Source: Pseudomonadota bacterium
GTDB taxonomy: Bacteria > Pseudomonadota > Alphaproteobacteria > Rhizobiales > Rhizobiaceae
Assembly: GCA_023428515.1 (NCBI GenBank)
Contig: JAEYXI010000053.1
Location: 1 to 6,959 of the forward strand
Length of the DNA: 6,959 nt
Direction of reading: 5' to 3'
Shown piece after piece: positions 6,022 to 6,959 of the stretch. The notes under the pieces were generated by a model. It had not been told where the DNA came from. It saw only the letters and a program-made list of their open reading frames with translations, and did not search any database. A program made the translations under genes and the position numbers. The stretch's first letter is position 1; each line of letters opens with the position of its first letter.

Positions 6022-6801
6022 TTACCAGCGCGTGCTGCCGGGGCCGGGAACAGGCGGCACCGAGGTGCGGGAGCCGCCATCGCTCGCCGTATCGACGGGC
6101 ACCGGCTCCTTGGCGGCCGAGACGGTCGCCTCGATATGGTCGACCAGCGGGTCGGGAAGCTGCAGCCGGCCGGCGAGCAGGTCGAGATAGCCGCGCTCGG
6201 CGCGTGAATCCGGCTCGATGGTGAGACGCGACGCCGTGTAGAGCTCGACGCGCTGCGCCTCGGTGTGGGCGAGCGCCACCAGCTCGTCGAGGTCGAGCGG
6301 CTTCTCCAGCTCCTCGCGCAGGAAGTCTTCTGCTTCCGGACCGAGCCCGGCGATGGCCAGGCGGTCGCCGATCTTCTTCTTCTCCTCGTCGTCGATATGG
6401 CCGTCGGCCTTGGCCGCCGCGATCATGGCGCGCACGAGGGCAAGGGTGAACTCGGCTTCGCCCTGCGGCGCCTGGGCGGGATCGAATTCGGTGTTGGAGG
6501 GCGGCGGCAGCAGCTCGGGCTGCTTCTGGGCCTCCGCATCGGGCTGGTTGCCCTTCTGGTAGTTCTGGTAGGCCTTGTAGGCGAGGCCGGCGACCGCCGC
6601 GAGGCCGCCGATCTTCAGGGCCGAACCGGTGACCTTGCGACCCGTGCCGGTGCCGAGCAGCACCGCGACCAGCGCGCCGGCGGCGAGCGGATTGTCCTTG
6701 GCGAGCTGGGTAGCCTGGCCGGCCTTGTCGCGCACCGTGGATTCCGTGCCGGGAATCTTCGAGCCGAGCAGGTCGTCGAGCAGTTTCTTGGGATCGAACA
6801 T
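6022..6801 (-). CDS. DUF533 (YebE-like, TerB-fold) membrane-associated protein
   Basis: The 259 residues match the DUF533 family, typified by E. coli YebE; its biochemical role is not established. The N-terminal MFDPKKLLDDLLGS-type amphipathic helix is followed by a Gly/Ala-rich hydrophobic region at about 38-76, which probably inserts in or associates with the inner membrane. A polar, Gln/Pro-rich linker (about 80-115) leads to a TerB-like helical domain (about 117-230) with the signature AKADGHIDDEEKKKI (130-144), whose acidic residues resemble the metal-binding Asp/Glu of TerB. The last 30 residues are a Ser/Pro/Gly-rich, probably disordered tail. ATG 6801-6799 is preceded by GGAGG (6811-6807) with five-nucleotide spacing; a TTG at 6813 overlaps that site and is not credible as the start. 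It is transcribed alone, ending at the 5876-5903 terminator. A stress link is suggested only by the weak EcfG-like promoter upstream. Confidence 0.88.
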   Translation of the reverse strand: MFDPKKLLDDLLGSKIPGTESTVRDKAGQATQLAKDNPLAAGALVAVLLGTGTGRKVTGSALKIGGLAAVAGLAYKAYQNYQKGNQPDAEAQKQPELLPPPSNTEFDPAQAPQGEAEFTLALVRAMIAAAKADGHIDDEEKKKIGDRLAIAGLGPEAEDFLREELEKPLDLDELVALAHTEAQRVELYTASRLTIEPDSRAERGYLDLLAGRLQLPDPLVDHIEATVSAAKEPVPVDTASDGGSRTSVPPVPGPGSTRW

Positions 6802-6893
6802 CAAGGCCTCCAAAATTGCAGTGATGGTGAGGTAGGCACCGGCGGCGACATTACAATGACACGCAGGCGAATTCGACCAGCAGGCGTTTCCTT

Positions 6894-6918
6894 AACTGCG
6901 GCCACCCGAAATCGTTCC
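6894..6918 (-). promoter_or_regulatory. Weak EcfG-like promoter candidate upstream of the DUF533 gene
   Basis: Minus-strand GGAAC (6918-6914) followed after 16 nt by AGTT (6897-6894) resembles the general-stress sigma EcfG pattern GGAAC-N16/17-CGTT with one mismatch in the -10 element. It is about 90 nt upstream of the DUF533 start codon. No better sigma-70 pair was seen in 6802-6959. Nothing else was recognised in that 158-nt stretch, and the next gene upstream lies outside the window. Confidence 0.25.
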
Positions 6919-6959
6919 CGCGCTGGGTTTCTTTCGCTCACGGGCCGTACCGCCGCCTT

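Overview
The window looks like a GC-rich chromosomal segment of an alphaproteobacterium, most likely Rhizobiales of the Mesorhizobium/Phyllobacteriaceae kind. The grounds are high GC with GC-rich third codon positions, a two-palindrome intergenic element at about 4936-5039 of a type I recall as common in rhizobial genomes, a perfect CtrA-type TTAA-N7-TTAAC box, and promoter candidates resembling rhizobial sigma-70 and EcfG patterns. No database could be searched, so the taxonomy is inferred.

Left third (1-3540, + strand): the 3' part of a gene for an extraordinary Met/Asp/Gly repeat protein. At least 37 of its last 115 residues are Met, and it contains no Cys, His, Lys or aromatic residue. 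After a 66-nt gap comes a 1040-residue membrane protein. It has two homologous six-helix bundles, a probable 13th helix, a spermidine-synthase-like Rossmann domain and a C-terminal helical domain. By-eye alignment indicates that both aspartates used by true aminopropyltransferases are replaced, while the acidic residues that would hold a SAM-type nucleoside remain. Charge distribution around the helices puts the Rossmann domain on the periplasmic side. The two genes look like an operon and are the best candidate here for an undescribed system. One possibility is a membrane-bound, SpeE-derived protein acting on, exporting or binding a Met-rich, potentially metal-binding partner.

Middle (3541-4933, + strand): an aldo/keto reductase with an intact catalytic tetrad, followed 33 nt later by a small YCII-related (DGPF) protein. 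Both have good ribosome binding sites and probably form a two-gene unit of general metabolism.

Right (4934-6959, - strand): the palindromic repeat separates the convergent gene sets and runs into the stop codon of an SDR oxidoreductase. Upstream of the SDR lie a candidate promoter, a rho-independent terminator belonging to the next gene, and the CtrA-type box. The last gene encodes a DUF533 (YebE-like, TerB-fold) membrane-associated protein, with a weak EcfG-like promoter upstream. No rRNA, tRNA, CRISPR array or insertion sequence was seen. No stretch longer than 300 bases lacks a gene.
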